Made by a program: the position numbers and the translations under genes
Notes under the pieces: model-generated
The model's database searches: none
The model's input: the letters and a program-made list of their open reading frames with translations, nothing else
What the model was told of the DNA's origin: nothing
Shown here: in pieces, positions 47,842-55,833 of the stretch
Numbering within the stretch: the first letter of the stretch is position 1
Layout of the letters: every line of letters begins with the position of its first letter
NCBI RefSeq assembly: GCF_003026495.1
Contig: NZ_PYMA01000001.1
Span: 186,001 to 250,000 of the forward strand
DNA length: 64,000 bases
Direction of reading: 5' to 3'
Source: Photobacterium sanctipauli
Lineage (GTDB): Bacteria; Pseudomonadota; Gammaproteobacteria; Enterobacterales; Vibrionaceae

Positions 47842-48202
47842 TATTAATTTATCCAAACCCCAACAGGATAAGTATTTAATTGCTATTAAACCGTTATTAC
47901 CGATTAAACCAGTGCTTTTATTCCGGTTTTCTTACAAGTAAAAGAAAAAATGCCCCAAGTTTCGGGGCAAGTATTCCTAATATAGGTTTTATTAGCTTGC
48001 CTAGCTAGGCAAATGTATTTAAACACTCCACGTCGGGATAAAGAAGGTCATATTGCGACAAGCAGTATCGTATGTATGACTATTTATAAATCACATGAAC
48101 AGCCTGAAACACCAGTAAAAAAGCCCCCAATTCTGGAGAAAAGGGGGGAAATACATACCTCAATCAAACAATCACGTCGTTATAAGTTTGTTGCTCTTCT
48201 AT
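47842..48202. other. spacer between the two lipoprotein genes, with two minus-strand hairpins
   Basis: Two stem-loops with T-runs on the minus strand: TGCCCC / GGGGCA at about 47951-47969 and a CCCCC / GGGGG stem at about 48122-48150. The second probably ends the copy 2 gene. Between them is the perfect 16-base palindrome TTGCCTAGCTAGGCAA (47997-48012). A small RNA ending at 47951 is possible. A 69-codon plus ORF at 48013 has no ribosome site and looks random. Confidence 0.4.
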
Positions 48203-48550
48203 TTATTCCTTGGTTACTTTGATCGGTGCCGAGCGCAGCGATTCATCAATGTTTTCGTTTACGTCAATCCACGTCTCTGTTTTTGTATCAAAGACATGCG
48301 GGCTACCAGTAACTGGGTTGCTGCCTGTCCAGAACTCTAAGGAGTTCAGTACTAGGTAGTCTGCCGCGACAGTAACGCCATAAACAGGCGACATCAGCAT
48401 GTTCAAACCACCACGGGCATAACGGTTATCAACCGCTTTAACGTTGTACTCCATGAGTTTATTCGTAGCCACATTACTACCAACACAACCACTCAACATC
48501 ACACCTGCCACTACGGCAATTGCTACTTTACTAAACAGCGTAACCTTCAT
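48203..48550 (-). CDS. small lipoprotein, DUF3332-like (copy 2)
   Basis: A lipoprotein of 115 residues from the ATG at 48550, with lipobox GVMLSGC. It is about 75 percent identical by eye to copy 1 over the mature part; GSNVATNKLMEYN, VDNRYARGGLN and YGVTVAADYLVLNSLEFWTG are shared exactly. The signal peptides differ more. Tandem duplication is clear. Each gene has its own promoter region and terminator. Confidence 0.78.
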   Translation of the reverse strand: MKVTLFSKVAIAVVAGVMLSGCVGSNVATNKLMEYNVKAVDNRYARGGLNMLMSPVYGVTVAADYLVLNSLEFWTGSNPVTGSPHVFDTKTETWIDVNENIDESLRSAPIKVTKE

Positions 48551-48756
48551 TTTAAATTTTCCAGTTATTGAAACACTAAAGCAAATAACCTGTGTCACTC
48601 ACACCTTGCTTTGCATGGCGCTAATTTTGCCTGTATTTCCCCTCCAGCTCATTAGCATCCCAAAACATAAAACAAGCATACCTGCCTAATAATCAGTACT
48701 CACTTTACTCTCATCTATCTACAACTGATTCGTAATTTAAACCTTTAACTAAACAC

Positions 48757-48786
48757 AAAAGGCACTTGAAGAATATTCAAGTGCCT
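48757..48786 (-). terminator. terminator after the lyase gene
   Basis: Arms AGGCACTTGA / TCAAGTGCCT, with TTTTG after the stem on the minus strand. It lies 52 bases beyond the lyase stop. Confidence 0.7.
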
Positions 48787-48837
48787 CTATTGTTAGTTGC
48801 CTTTAGCGCTTATCTAATTACTGTAATTTCATATTCA

Positions 48838-50301
48838 CTAGTATTTATTTCGTACATATTCGACCGAGCGATCCACAATTTGCACCGATGAGCCAAGGTA
48901 ATTACTCGGCTCCATAATCTCGGCAATTTCCTGCTCACTTAGGTGCTGATTAATGGAGGGATTATTTTCAATCACGTCTAGCAACGTATCTTCTGGGCTT
49001 GACGTTTTAATTGCGCTTTTTACCAATTTGTACGCTTCAGAGCGACCAAGCTCGTCAGTAAGGTGGTTCATCAATGATTCTGACATCGCATAATGGTTAG
49101 CCGTGCCGAAATTCTCTCGCATTTGCGCTTCGTTGACGATCAGCTTGGCAAACATACGCTGGGCACGATCAATCGAAGCCGATGTCACCATAAAGCTTTC
49201 AGGCACTACCGACCATTCTAGTATCCAAGGTGATCCCTGACGCGCATCGGTATGGCTCATCATATCGAGTGCGGCAGCGTTATACATCTTACCCATGCGG
49301 TAAAAGCCCCCCATAAACTCCGACGCGCGAGGATTACGTTTTTGAGGCATGGTACTACTCGCACCGCCCTCACCTTCCTGCAGTTCATTGACCTGGGTAC
49401 GGCTTAGGTTATTCACATCGTCTGCAACACGGCCCAATGTGGCATTCACCATTGCTAGCGTCTGCACAGCTTCTGCAAAGACGTCACGGCTTGGGTTCCA
49501 AGGGGCAATTGGCGCATTCAAGCCAATTTCGTCCGCATACGCTTGTTGTAGTGCCAGCCCTTTATCACCATATGGCGCCAAGGTACCAACGGTACTGCCT
49601 ACCTGTACGGTAATACGGGAGGCGGCTTCATCTAACCTGTCGATATTACGCGCCAGCTCCATCATGTAAGTGGTAAGGTGTAAGCCAAAAGTTGTTGGGA
49701 TTGCATCCTGACCATTGGAACGCGCAAGCATCACGGTTTGTTTATGCTCGTCGGCCATATCTGCCAGTTGGTTGACCAACTTAACCAAATCAGCACGGAT
49801 CAACTGTATCCCTTCGTGTACCTGAACCGCTGTCGCGGTATCCATAATGTCTTGGGTGGTACTACCAAAGTGCAAATAGTCCGACACATTCTCATCGCCA
49901 GCTTGCTTAAATTGGGCGACAAGCGAGCTGATCCCACGACCTACCTTGTTCGTGCCAGCTTTAAGTTCAGCATAATCAATGGTGAGATTGTCGCCCGCTT
50001 TGGCGATAGACTCATACGCTTCTACCGGAATAATGCCGACCTCTGCCTGCGCCTTAGCCAGTGCCACTTCTGCCTTTATCCATTGATTCACCATGGCTTT
50101 GTCACTGAAGATACTGCGCATCTCAGGCGTACCGAACAAATCGCCATAAACCGCAGATTCGAACACACTGACACTTTCCGACTGATGATCAGATATTAGT
50201 GGTTGTTCTTGTGTCGCTGATTTAATATTTTCGCTTACGGCCGTGGCTGAAAATAAAGCACACAACACAACAAAAGCCGTTTTCTTCATTTGAAATTTCA
50301 T
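48838..50301 (-). CDS. exported fumarase/aspartase-superfamily lyase (PurB/PcaB-like)
   Basis: A lyase of 487 residues from the ATG at 50301, which follows GAGAGG. A Sec signal peptide is plain (MKKTAFVVLCALFSATAVSE), so the enzyme should be periplasmic, unlike nearly all of this superfamily. The fold is normal: the signature GEGGASSTMPQKRNP with the catalytic serine loop, the general-acid region LHFGSTTQDIMDT, and TVGTLAPYG. It looks closest to 3-carboxymuconate cycloisomerase/adenylosuccinate lyase types; substrate unknown. Members split off fumarate from N- or C-linked succinyl groups, or cyclise carboxymuconate. It lies 141 bases behind the anion permease gene on the same strand. Confidence 0.88.
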   Translation of the reverse strand: MKFQMKKTAFVVLCALFSATAVSENIKSATQEQPLISDHQSESVSVFESAVYGDLFGTPEMRSIFSDKAMVNQWIKAEVALAKAQAEVGIIPVEAYESIAKAGDNLTIDYAELKAGTNKVGRGISSLVAQFKQAGDENVSDYLHFGSTTQDIMDTATAVQVHEGIQLIRADLVKLVNQLADMADEHKQTVMLARSNGQDAIPTTFGLHLTTYMMELARNIDRLDEAASRITVQVGSTVGTLAPYGDKGLALQQAYADEIGLNAPIAPWNPSRDVFAEAVQTLAMVNATLGRVADDVNNLSRTQVNELQEGEGGASSTMPQKRNPRASEFMGGFYRMGKMYNAAALDMMSHTDARQGSPWILEWSVVPESFMVTSASIDRAQRMFAKLIVNEAQMRENFGTANHYAMSESLMNHLTDELGRSEAYKLVKSAIKTSSPEDTLLDVIENNPSINQHLSEQEIAEIMEPSNYLGSSVQIVDRSVEYVRNKY

Positions 50302-50442
50302 TTGTTTGCCTCTCATTAGGGTGCACGAAGCCGCGAACCTCTCTGCAAGATCCACATTATCGAGAACACCTAAGGTCATTAACTATTTGCCTTTTATCAG
50401 GCTTTAATTTTTAAATTTAAATATGGCTTGATTTAATTTCAC

Positions 50443-51933
50443 TTAAATAATGCCGAGCAGGTTCCACCAAATTAAACCCACAAACATAAAGACAACGAAG
50501 CCAGTAATTGCGATAACCAGACCAACTTTCATCCATTCGCTATCGGTATGGAATCCATACCCCATCAATAGTGGGTTACGAGCATGGCTATAGGTACTGA
50601 GGTTACAACCCAGATTGGTAATACCGGCTACCGCCAGTACCGCCACCAGCGGCGATACCCCAAGCGTCATTAACGCCCCGATAATCACTGGCGCCAGGGC
50701 AACCACTTTCGCCGTCGCAGAGGCAAAGAAGTAAGCCGTAAACAGATAAAACGCCATCATCGCGGTAAGGAACATGGTCGCACTTGCCCCGCTCATGCCG
50801 GCAGACAGCAGATCGGATACCCAATCCCCCACCCAGGCGGTGAAACCCAGAGTTTTAAGCTGGCTCGCCATCCCCATAAGTACGGCAAACCAAATCAGCG
50901 TGTCCCATGCCCCCTTTTCGGATTTGATGTCGTTCCAAGAAAGTACGCCCATCAATAGAAGGGCAGCAAGGCCAATGAACGCGGCAGAGGTGGAATGCAA
51001 GCCAAGCGTTTTACCACCTACCCACATCACAATCAGCGAAATAAACACCCCAACCAGTTTCCACTCACCCAATGACATGCCGCCCATGGCTTTCAGCTCT
51101 TTCTTGGCAAAAACGGGAGCCTCGGGTGTCTGTTTGGTTTCTGGCGAAATGACGCGGTACAACACAAACGGCATCACGACCAACAGTGCCAGCGCAGGCA
51201 ATAGCAGGTAGAAAGCCCAATCAGCAAAACTAAGGGTGATACCTGCTACGGTTGAGGCGATGCCTACCAGCGCCAGGTTACCCGCAAAGCCTGTTTGGAA
51301 ACCTACCGCCGAGGCATCGTTCATCGCACTGGAACTAGAAATGAGATACTTGCCCAGCTTCTTGTCAGACTCATTAATGGTTTTGGCAAGTGAGTTGGCG
51401 ATTGGCGATACAATGGCTGCACGCGCGGTGTTACTTGGCGTGGCTGGGGCAATAAGAAAATCGGCAATACCCAAGCAGTACGCGACTCGCAATGAAGAAT
51501 GACCAAATTTGCTCAGCAACAATAAGGCAATACGGCGACCTAAGCCTGTTTTGGCGAAGGCTCGGGCAATCATAAAAGCAATAATAATGAGCCAAATTAA
51601 CGAGTGGTTAAAGTTACTCAGTGCCGTTTCAATGGCCGCTTTCGCTGTTGTTTCACCGCCCGGTCTTAATAGGGTGTAAATGGCTAAACTAATAATCGCC
51701 ACTGAACCCGTTGGTAATACGTTTGCGACAATGGCTGCGATGGTCGCAATAAAAACTATCGCTGTTTGATAGGCGGCAACATCGAGGCCGCTGGGTGGGT
51801 TAAATTGCCATAAAACGGTACTGACTAATAAGATCAGGCTCAGCGGTAAGACTTTCGCAACTATGAATGGTTCAGAGTTAACGGTTTTACCGGCCAACCC
51901 TTCGGATTCTGGGTTTGCGGTTATGTGGCTCAT
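50443..51933 (-). CDS. DASS-family (SLC13) anion permease
   Basis: An inner-membrane permease of 496 residues with about twelve helices. The substrate/sodium loop PATPSNTARAAIVSP is the SNT motif of divalent anion:sodium symporters (CitT/TtdT subgroup). Substrates of this group are dicarboxylates and tricarboxylates such as succinate, fumarate, tartrate and citrate. Start ATG follows GAGGG. It precedes the periplasmic lyase gene; the two are probably one operon controlled by the LysR gene 350 bases upstream. Confidence 0.9.
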   Translation of the reverse strand: MSHITANPESEGLAGKTVNSEPFIVAKVLPLSLILLVSTVLWQFNPPSGLDVAAYQTAIVFIATIAAIVANVLPTGSVAIISLAIYTLLRPGGETTAKAAIETALSNFNHSLIWLIIIAFMIARAFAKTGLGRRIALLLLSKFGHSSLRVAYCLGIADFLIAPATPSNTARAAIVSPIANSLAKTINESDKKLGKYLISSSSAMNDASAVGFQTGFAGNLALVGIASTVAGITLSFADWAFYLLLPALALLVVMPFVLYRVISPETKQTPEAPVFAKKELKAMGGMSLGEWKLVGVFISLIVMWVGGKTLGLHSTSAAFIGLAALLLMGVLSWNDIKSEKGAWDTLIWFAVLMGMASQLKTLGFTAWVGDWVSDLLSAGMSGASATMFLTAMMAFYLFTAYFFASATAKVVALAPVIIGALMTLGVSPLVAVLAVAGITNLGCNLSTYSHARNPLLMGYGFHTDSEWMKVGLVIAITGFVVFMFVGLIWWNLLGII

Positions 51934-52285
51934 GTTTATCCCTCGATGTTATTTTCACCAGCTAGGCAATGTGCGGTGTGCTGCCATTGCCCATCAAAAT
52001 AACGCTCGAGTTTTCTTTCAACAATCGCAATTAAAACAAGTACTCTTGCACTTGTTGCAACTGTTATTTGTCTTTCACTGCCATAAGCGATACCACATCA
52101 ACCTAAACCCACTAAGTAACTGATAAATAATAGATTTAGCGTAACAAAAAGAACTAATAAAATTAGAACTACACCCAAGTTTCACTAGGCGCTAACAGAG
52201 GCAGGAGGGAAGAAATATATGGAAATGAGAGCTAGCGCAAACTAGCCCTTAATGGTTAGGACTAACCCAGTTACTTGGGTATACG
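51934..52285. promoter_or_regulatory. permease promoter region with an inverted repeat
   Basis: AACAAGT (52035-52041) and ACTTGTT (52050-52056) are 7-base arms with an 8-base spacer, about 100 bases before the permease start. LysR proteins bind such sites (the T-N11-A pattern is present). A TTGGGTATA end of a dispersed palindrome and GGTTAG / CTAACC hairpin lie near 52251-52273, after the LysR gene. No gene supported here. Confidence 0.4.
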
Positions 52286-53188
52286 TTAAAAACCATGGCT
52301 CAGCTTGTATTCGGCAGCAACCGTTTTGATATTTTGCTTAAATAACTGAGCCGCCTTAGATAACTCAAAGTTATTCGGTTCAAAGAACGCAAAATCAAAC
52401 ATAAAGTCTGTTTTAAGCGGCACAATGGATACGCTCTTTTCACCTAAGCTATGGGCGGCTAATGGATCGCCAATGGTATAGCCGTAGCCGGATGCCACAA
52501 TGCTACAGGCGTTATAAGAGGTCGCGACTTCAATCACAGGGTCGCTCTCCCTTCCCTCAGCGTGATAGAGACCCTCGATGTCTTTTGCCAACAAGGTGTC
52601 TTTAATCATCGAGACCATCGGCATACTATCCAGATCAGACAGGGTGAGCTCAGAGCGCTTCGATAAGGGGTGGTTATATGGCAACACGACCACGGTTGGC
52701 AATGAGCAAAACGTTTCAGTCACTATAGCTGGGTGCTCAGCTGGCACGCGCCCCAAGCCAATATTAAACTGGAAGCCCGCCACCCACTTCTCCAACGTCC
52801 TCATTGCTTGTATATCGACGTGCACTCGCAAGTCTTTATCTTGCTGGCAAGTGCGGGCGATTGCAGGTGACAGGATATGCCTGACCAAGCGCGGAATACC
52901 CACCACCCGCAATTTGGCATTCTCGGTACGCTTGATGTCTTCGATAATGTCGGGGATTTCATCAAACCCGTATAAAATACGGCGCACTTCTTTATAAAAA
53001 ACCTCGCCTTTTACCGTTGGTTTTAAGCTGCGCTTTTCACGGGAAAAGAGCGCGAAACCGACTTCCGCCTCTAGCTGGCTAAGCTGACGACTTGCCGCCG
53101 ACTCGCTCAAACAATGCTTGTCGGCCGCTTTGGCTAGCGAACCCTGCTCCATGATTGTCGCGAAAATCTGTAATGACTTCAGATTCAT
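52286..53188 (-). CDS. LysR-family regulator next to the lyase-permease genes
   Basis: LysR-type regulator of 300 residues. The helix-turn-helix spans residues about 1-60 (MNLKSLQIFATIMEQGSLAK, ESAASRQLSQLEAEVG). The effector domain contains VDIQAMRTLEKWVAGFQFNIGLG. Same strand as the permease and lyase. The effector may be the substrate or product of that system. Confidence 0.9.
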   Translation of the reverse strand: MNLKSLQIFATIMEQGSLAKAADKHCLSESAASRQLSQLEAEVGFALFSREKRSLKPTVKGEVFYKEVRRILYGFDEIPDIIEDIKRTENAKLRVVGIPRLVRHILSPAIARTCQQDKDLRVHVDIQAMRTLEKWVAGFQFNIGLGRVPAEHPAIVTETFCSLPTVVVLPYNHPLSKRSELTLSDLDSMPMVSMIKDTLLAKDIEGLYHAEGRESDPVIEVATSYNACSIVASGYGYTIGDPLAAHSLGEKSVSIVPLKTDFMFDFAFFEPNNFELSKAAQLFKQNIKTVAAEYKLSHGF

Positions 53189-53435
53189 ATATCCATGCTC
53201 AGTGACTTTTAACGGTTTTAGAATAAACGAAATCGAAAACTAAAGGCAGTTCACTTTTATCAACCAGTTAAATAACTGACAGACAGCAAGCTTTATCTTT
53301 ATTTAAATAATGCATATAAGCACATATCACATTATTAAAAATATTCATTTAGGCAATGGTGATAATGTTTGCTAGCTTAGTATTTGAAACAGGAAAAGTT
53401 GGATTGTTGAAGTAATAGGAAGTAAGGGAGTACTT

Positions 53436-53621
53436 ATGGACCTAAAACAAGATCCTCGATGCTATACCGATGTGTGCATCAACGGAAAGTGGTATCACTA
53501 CGACCACTGCGGTACAACGGTTTACCAACTCAAAGGCGGTGCTTCGCCCTACTATGAGCTAAACAAAGAACCCAAAACCGAAGCCGAGCTCATAGCTATG
53601 CTAGAGAGTTTTTCGCATTAA
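53436..53621 (+). CDS. small orphan protein of 61 residues
   Basis: A protein rich in Tyr, His and Cys: MDLKQDPRCYTDVCINGKWY is the start, then HYDHCGTTVYQLKGG. Three cysteines and several histidines could bind metal, but there is no named motif. The end (EPKTEAELIAMLESFSH) looks helical. AAGGGAG lies 8 bases before the ATG, a good ribosome site. I know no family. It sits alone beside a restriction-gene relic. Confidence 0.6.
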   Translation: MDLKQDPRCYTDVCINGKWYHYDHCGTTVYQLKGGASPYYELNKEPKTEAELIAMLESFSH

Positions 53622-53762
53622 GGTCGGTGGTTAATTCGATGCAAATGAGTGTAGCTAATTGATTATCCAGTAACCCTCAACTCTGAATAGCTCAAGTGAT
53701 TTATTAATAGTGAATCACCTAAATATCAGGGTTGAGGTTCAATCTTCTGTTCCATCCACTTT

Positions 53763-53951
53763 TTACTCTTTTAAATAAAGCGCCTTATCAAAGTGGAATG
53801 CCAGCCTGTCGCTGATTACCGACGCATACTTTGCCTTTTCTGCTTTAGTGGTGGCATCCTCAAGTTGTTTCTGCAGTGCTTCTAAGTCTTTTTGTATACG
53901 CTCTTGCTCTGATACTGGGGGGATGCTTAAAGTCCACGTCAATTTGATTTC
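53763..53951 (-). pseudogene. C-terminal relic of a type I restriction specificity subunit (HsdS-like)
   Basis: Read on the minus strand, an open frame of 62 codons ends LAFHFDKALYLKE and contains WTLSIPPVSEQERIQKDLEA, the P-P-x-x-E-Q-x-x-I motif and helix of HsdS C-terminal regions, then a charged coiled coil. There is no start codon and a stop lies just upstream. No other hsd gene is near, so this is a fragment left by deletion. A BcgI-type methylase C-terminus has similar wording and is an alternative. Confidence 0.6.
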
Positions 53952-54225
53952 CTACCTAAAAAAGAGCATGAATATGTAGGATAACAAAACGGGCTACATA
54001 TAAAACTACCATCAAGGCTAATCACACCGAAACAGTTTATGTCTCCCCCCCGTTACGGTAAACTTCAGCCCAAGTTCTATCATCACTCAAAGCAAGAGCT
54101 GGCAAGGTTATGATTAATAATGCACATGTTGCATGGCTTTCATCTGCGGCTTTTGCTGAGCGTTTCGGTTTTGGTGTGGTTTGCACGCCGAATACAATTG
54201 CCGAATAATTAAAGAGTTAAATCTA
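53952..54225. other. spacer with traces of a broken minus-strand reading frame
   Basis: On the minus strand a frame reads LLIITLPALALSDDRTWAEV, like a signal peptide and mature start, up to a run of seven G (54049-54055 area). In another frame the text continues NCFGVISLDGSFICSPFCY until 53952. A one-base change in the G-run would join them. There is no clear start codon. It may be a broken exported protein or chance. Confidence 0.3.
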
Positions 54226-55176
54226 ATGAGCAACGCTATCCAGTGGTTTCCGGGCCACATGCACAAAGCCCGTAAAGAAATCGAAGAAGTACTTCCTAAA
54301 ATTGATGTGATCATCGAAGTACTCGATGCCCGTATCCCGTTCAGTAGTGAAAACCCGCTGATCAAAACCTTCCGCGAGAAAAACGCCAAACCCGTTGTGA
54401 AGGTACTGAACAAGCGCGACTTGGCTGATCCGGAAATGACCCAACTGTGGATTGACCACCTTGAGCAAGAGCAAGGGGTTAAGGCTATCGCGATCACCAC
54501 TGAAAACCTAAATGAAGTGAAAATGATCACTGAGCTTTGCCGCAAGCTTGCCCCGCACCGTGAAGACATGGGCAAGAACATTCGTACCATGATCATGGGT
54601 ATTCCGAATGTGGGCAAGTCAACCATCATCAACTCGCTAGCAGGCCGTACGGTAGCCGTCACGGGTAACCAACCGGCGGTGACTCGCCAGCAACAGCGTA
54701 TCAACCTGCAAAACGGCATTGTCCTGTCTGATACCCCAGGGATCTTGTGGCCGAAAGTAGAAAACCCACACAGTGGTTTCCGCTTGGCTGCAACCGGGGC
54801 GGTAAAAGACACCGCGATGGATTACATCGACGTGGCTTTCTTTACCATTGAGTACTTGATCCAAGCTTACCCTGAGCTGATCAAAGCCCGTTACGACTTG
54901 GATGACGATCTGCCTGAATCTGAAATCGAGCTGATGGAAGAAATTGGTCGCAAGCGTGGTTGCCTAAGATCTGGCGGCCGTGTTGATTTACACAAAGCCT
55001 CTGAAATTCTGATTAACGAACTACGCAACGGTACGCTAGGCCACATCACCATGGAACGCCCAGAAATGATCACCGAAGAGTTGGTCAAGGTTGCTGCCGA
55101 TAACGAGCGTAAAGCGGAAGAAAAAGCGAAGAAGAAAGAGGAGCGTCGCAAGCGCTACCTACGTAACAAGCGCTAA
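54226..55176 (+). CDS. ylqF: ribosome biogenesis GTPase YlqF/RbgA
   Basis: Circularly permuted GTPase of 316 residues that helps mature the large ribosomal subunit. The motif order shows the permutation: G4 LNKRDLAD comes first (about residue 64), then G1 GIPNVGKST (about 125), then G3 DTPG (about 170). N-terminus IQWFPGHMHKARKEI is the family hallmark. The C-terminal tail is Lys/Arg/Glu-rich and binds rRNA. Start ATG at 54226 follows AAAGAG. Confidence 0.95.
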   Translation: MSNAIQWFPGHMHKARKEIEEVLPKIDVIIEVLDARIPFSSENPLIKTFREKNAKPVVKVLNKRDLADPEMTQLWIDHLEQEQGVKAIAITTENLNEVKMITELCRKLAPHREDMGKNIRTMIMGIPNVGKSTIINSLAGRTVAVTGNQPAVTRQQQRINLQNGIVLSDTPGILWPKVENPHSGFRLAATGAVKDTAMDYIDVAFFTIEYLIQAYPELIKARYDLDDDLPESEIELMEEIGRKRGCLRSGGRVDLHKASEILINELRNGTLGHITMERPEMITEELVKVAADNERKAEEKAKKKEERRKRYLRNKR

Positions 55177-55179
55177 CAA

Positions 55180-55248
55180 TTGGTATCATGTTTAACCACC
55201 TACCCGAAGATACCACAGTATTTTTTCTGGTATGGTGGTTAATACCAA
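55180..55248. repeat. intergenic palindromic element with TTGGTAT ends
   Basis: TTGGTAT (55180-55186) and ATACCAA (55242-55248) bracket a region with TAACCACC / GGTGGTTA arms inside. The ends match those of the element at 59999-60050. It also forms the likely ylqF terminator stem. Confidence 0.5.
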
Positions 55249-55299
55249 CCGACATATGAAACTTTCTGTCACAAGCACGGTCTGAATGTCGTTGAAAGC

Positions 55300-55326
55300 T
55301 TATCTTCAAGCAGTCCTTGAAGATAA
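55300..55326. promoter_or_regulatory. 11-base-arm palindrome before the Scs-like operon
   Basis: TTATCTTCAAG, loop CAGTC, CTTGAAGATAA: perfect arms, ending 29 bases before the first gene of the operon. It could be an operator or an RNA leader hairpin. No known copper-regulator consensus fits it. Confidence 0.45.
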
Positions 55327-55355
55327 ATAGAATCAAACGGTTGTTGAGTACATTA

Positions 55356-55760
55356 ATGAGCAATTGGGTAAATCGTTACCAAAACGCTAAATATTCACTG
55401 ATGCTAGTTATGCTAGTCATTTTTGTCTGCTCGGGACAAAACATGGGCTGGGTAACTTCATGCAGTGTGCCTAGTAATGGGACCCAAGCAACCGATAGCT
55501 ACTTCAACGCGCCAACCCTTTCATCACTATTCCAGCAAACTGAAAGTAGTGAAACGGGAGCCACCAGCGAACAATGCTCGTTGACAGATCACCTGCTACA
55601 ACAACACCAGCACTCAATTGAGCACGCGATTGTCACGCTACTGTTCATTGTATTGACCTTTGCTATGTTCGCAGGTGTGAGCCGCATTGTGCCGGTACTC
55701 ACCGAACCTATTCCCCCCACGCAACGGCGACACCTCACTTTTTGTGTATTCCGAGAATAA
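55356..55760 (+). CDS. small membrane-anchored protein in front of scsB
   Basis: A 134-residue protein with two hydrophobic stretches (about residues 13-28 and 92-113). Between them lies a Ser/Thr/Gln-rich part with Cys in VTSCSVP and EQCSLTD and a His cluster (LLQQHQHSIEHA). The position, first in the operon with scsB and scsD, matches ScsA or copper-handling small proteins, but I cannot show homology. Start ATG at 55356 chosen over the TTG at 55317. It ends 73 bases before the scsB start. Confidence 0.6.
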   Translation: MSNWVNRYQNAKYSLMLVMLVIFVCSGQNMGWVTSCSVPSNGTQATDSYFNAPTLSSLFQQTESSETGATSEQCSLTDHLLQQHQHSIEHAIVTLLFIVLTFAMFAGVSRIVPVLTEPIPPTQRRHLTFCVFRE

Positions 55761-55833
55761 AACCAGCTTGTTCCACCAGGTTTTTACCTGCGCTTTCTGC
55801 TGCTTTATTTTTGGAGTTATTACATTGAAGACT

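Noticed and set aside
48013..48222. 69-codon plus-strand ORF between the two lipoprotein genes
   Set aside because: No ribosome site, crosses a hairpin, composition not protein-like, and overlaps the end of copy 2.
49738..50199. 153-codon plus-strand ORF over the lyase
   Set aside because: Antisense to a full lyase with catalytic motifs; no start signal.
52218..52244. Eight-codon ORF with a strong GGAGG-type site at the LysR end
   Set aside because: No downstream plus-strand gene it could control; probably chance.
54114..54812. 232-codon minus-strand ORF over ylqF
   Set aside because: It lies fully against the clear YlqF GTPase, has no domain wording and is rich in Ser and Arg in the manner of antisense shadows.
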